DNA from: an uncultured Faecalibacterium sp.
GTDB lineage: Bacteria > Bacillota > Clostridia > Oscillospirales > Ruminococcaceae
Assembly (NCBI GenBank): GCA_937917475.1
Contig: CALDNF010000095.1
Location: forward strand, 1-8,063
Length of the DNA: 8,063 nucleotides
Direction: 5' to 3'
Shown here: in pieces, positions 6,667 through 8,063 of the stretch
Numbering within the stretch: position 1 is the first letter of the stretch
Layout: every line of letters starts with the position of its first letter
Program-made: the position numbers and the translations under genes
The notes under the pieces: generated by a model
The model's database searches: none
Seen by the model: only the letters and a program-made list of their open reading frames with translations
What the model was told of the DNA's origin: nothing

Positions 6667-6673
6667 AGAAGGA
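6667..6673 (+). promoter_or_regulatory. Ribosome binding site of the U32-family gene
   Basis: AGAAGGA lies 11 bases before ATG 6685 and only 2 bases before the in-frame GTG 6676. The spacing is long but workable for the ATG and too short for the GTG, and the family N terminus (PELLAPAGD) begins right after the ATG. Confidence 0.6.
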
Positions 6674-6684
6674 ATGTGAATACC

Positions 6685-7905
6685 ATGCTTCAGATCCCGG
6701 AACTTCTGGCCCCCGCAGGCGATTTGGAACGCCTGCGCTATGCCATCAACTATGGTGCAGATGCTGTTTATTGCAGCCTGCCGGAATTCGGTATGCGGTC
6801 TGCCCCGGCTAACTTTACGCCGGAGCAGCTGGCAGAGGGTGTTATTTATGCCCATGCCCGGGGCCGCAAAGTCTACCTGACCATGAACACCCTGCCCACC
6901 AATGAGGAGGCAGACCGCCTGCCTCAGGCCATCAAGGATGCAGCCGCTGCGGGCGTGGATGCCTTTATTGTAGCGGACTTGGGCGTGTTGGATGCCTGCA
7001 AGACCTTTGCACCGGAGATCGAGGTGCATATGTCCACTCAGACTGGCATTACCAATTGGGCGTCGGCTACGGCAGCCTACAAGATGGGTGCAAAGCGGGT
7101 GGTGTTGGCCCGTGAGATGACGTTGCAGGATATTGCCACCATCCGGGATAAGACCCCGCCGGAATTGGAGATCGAAGCTTTTGTCCACGGTGCCATGTGT
7201 ATGAGTGTGTCGGGCCGATGCCTGCTGTCCAACTATATGACCGGCCGGGATTCCAACCGGGGACAGTGCGCCCAGCCCTGCCGCTGGAAGTATTATCTCA
7301 GTGAGGAGACCCGCCCCGGTCAGCTGTATGAGATCGGCGAAAATGAGAATGGCAGCTACATCCTCAACGCCAATGACCTCTGCACGGCTCCTTTTCTGGA
7401 TCTGATCTGCAAAGCGGGTGTGGACAGCCTGAAAATCGAAGGCCGGGCCAAGACCTTCTATTATGTTGCCAGTGTTACGGCGGCCTACCGCAAGGCACTG
7501 GACCAGTATCTGTCAGACCCCTTCAATGACAACTTCGAGCTGCCGGACGAAGTACTTGCCGAGCTGACCCGTACCAGCCACCGGCATTATTCGCCGGGCT
7601 TCTACTTTGGCCGGGAGCAGGCAAAACAGGCCACTGACAGTGCTACCTACATCCGGGAATGGGAGTTCGTGGGCACGGTGGACGGTTGGGATAATGGCGT
7701 TGCCAGCTGTCAGCAGCGGGGCAAGTGGAGCTTGGGCGATACGCTGGAAGCTCTCTGCCCGGATGGCCGCAGCATCCCGCTGAACCCGGAATGGATCGAG
7801 AATGAGGCAGGGGAGCGGGTGGAATCCACGCCCCATGCCATGGAAAAGTACACCATTCCCACACCGGAGCTGCCGCCTATGAGCCTGCTCCGTCGGAAAG
7901 TTTAA
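6685..7905 (+). CDS. trhP: U32 family protein, probable tRNA U34 hydroxylation protein TrhP
   Basis: This 406-residue protein belongs to peptidase family U32, whose studied members are mostly Fe-S proteins that hydroxylate RNA or ubiquinone precursors. The U32 signature is complete: EAFVHGAMC followed by MSVSGRCLLS. The N terminus has LLAPAGDLERLRYAINYGAD; further blocks are STQTGITN, GQCAQPCRW and SLKIEGRAKT. Cysteines C172, C179, C195 and C233 have nearly the spacing I recall for the four [4Fe-4S] ligands of UbiU (169, 176, 193, 232); C199 is extra. The length and the SLKIEGR block fit the TrhP (YegQ/YrrO) branch better than the longer RlhA type. TrhP makes 5-hydroxyuridine at position 34 of tRNA without O2, using a prephenate-dependent route, which suits an anaerobe. 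In Bacillus the yrrN/yrrO genes lie just after mltG (yrrL), as here. Subfamily assignment is an inference. Confidence 0.85.
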   Translation: MLQIPELLAPAGDLERLRYAINYGADAVYCSLPEFGMRSAPANFTPEQLAEGVIYAHARGRKVYLTMNTLPTNEEADRLPQAIKDAAAAGVDAFIVADLGVLDACKTFAPEIEVHMSTQTGITNWASATAAYKMGAKRVVLAREMTLQDIATIRDKTPPELEIEAFVHGAMCMSVSGRCLLSNYMTGRDSNRGQCAQPCRWKYYLSEETRPGQLYEIGENENGSYILNANDLCTAPFLDLICKAGVDSLKIEGRAKTFYYVASVTAAYRKALDQYLSDPFNDNFELPDEVLAELTRTSHRHYSPGFYFGREQAKQATDSATYIREWEFVGTVDGWDNGVASCQQRGKWSLGDTLEALCPDGRSIPLNPEWIENEAGERVESTPHAMEKYTIPTPELPPMSLLRRKV

Positions 7906-7923
7906 GAACCAGCAAAAAGAAAA

Positions 7924-7983
7924 GGCTGCCGCACGGAACGGTATCCCGATTCAGGGGAATACAAACCGTGCGGCAGTCTTTTT
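7924..7983 (+). terminator. Rho-independent terminator ending the pcrA-trhP operon
   Basis: GGCTGCCGCACGG (7924-7936) pairs with CCGTGCGGCAGTC (7966-7978), a 13-bp stem with one G-T wobble, followed by TTTTT (7979-7983). The 29-base loop can form an inner stem (GTA-T-CCC at 7941-7947 with GGG-A-A-TAC at 7955-7962, one bulged A). The A-rich run before the stem (7914-7923) mirrors the T-run, so it may also terminate transcription arriving on the other strand. Confidence 0.93.
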
Positions 7984-8063
7984 ATCGATTATGATTCCGG
8001 CGATTATTCTATAGCAATCCATAGAAATAGAGCAACAACTTGACAAAAGGTGTAGAATCGAGT
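7984..8063 (+). promoter_or_regulatory. AT-rich intergenic end with a possible truncated promoter
   Basis: No gene is visible here. TTGACA at 8040-8045 is a perfect -35 hexamer; a -10 box at the usual 17-base distance would start at base 8063, so it would lie beyond the window. Upstream there is a perfect 6-bp inverted repeat, TTCTAT (8007-8012) and ATAGAA (8021-8026) with an 8-base spacer, and CGATTAT occurs twice (7986-7992 and 8001-8007). Whether a + strand gene follows cannot be seen. Confidence 0.4.

Noticed and set aside
8053..8058. TAGAAT as a -10 box for the TTGACA at 8040-8045
   Set aside because: The spacing would be only 7 bases, too short for a sigma-70 promoter.
1..8063. Mobile element, CRISPR array, defence island or novel multi-gene system
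   Set aside because: All genes are recognisable housekeeping types or a GNAT-like protein in one co-directional operon; no transposase, integrase, regular repeats or attachment-site duplications were seen.

Overview
The window looks like a stretch of core chromosome from a low-oxygen Firmicute, most likely Oscillospiraceae/Ruminococcaceae and close to Faecalibacterium. I base this on moderately high GC, a Na+-pumping decarboxylase subunit, ThyX rather than ThyA, clostridial-type Tmk and PcrA variants, and strong AGGAGG-type ribosome binding sites. The genus is an inference from remembered protein families, not from a search. All genes are on the + strand.

Layout: (1) Bases 1-374 hold the 3' end of a membrane beta subunit of a Na+-translocating decarboxylase, closed by a strong intrinsic terminator (400-442). 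(2) Bases 443-534 hold an extended -10 promoter and the leader of the next unit. (3) Bases 535-7905 hold six tightly packed genes with no internal terminator that I can see: pcrA (DNA helicase), thyX (flavin-dependent thymidylate synthase), tmk (dTMP kinase, GTG start, overlapping thyX by 14 bases), a divergent GNAT-like protein of unknown function, mltG (murein endolytic transglycosylase) and a U32-family gene most like trhP (tRNA U34 hydroxylation). (4) Bases 7924-7983 form a second strong, probably bidirectional terminator. (5) Bases 7984-8063 are AT-rich and non-coding, and end in a perfect TTGACA that may be the -35 box of a promoter cut by the window edge.

The six genes are best read as one operon. 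ThyX and Tmk catalyse consecutive steps (dUMP to dTMP to dTDP), and PcrA is a DNA maintenance helicase, so the front half concerns DNA precursor supply and repair. The rear half, mltG followed by a U32 gene, resembles the Bacillus subtilis yrrL-yrrM-yrrN-yrrO neighbourhood without the methyltransferase yrrM/trmR.

I found no mobile element, CRISPR array, RNA gene or defence system, and nothing that amounts to an undescribed system. The points most worth a second look are inside known proteins: a Gly/Ser/aromatic low-complexity RGG-containing linker and a helicase-core insertion in PcrA, an alanine at the Walker A Ser/Thr position of Tmk, a Cys-rich tail in ThyX, altered active-site-region residues in MltG, and the GNAT-like protein without a recognisable acetyl-CoA loop.
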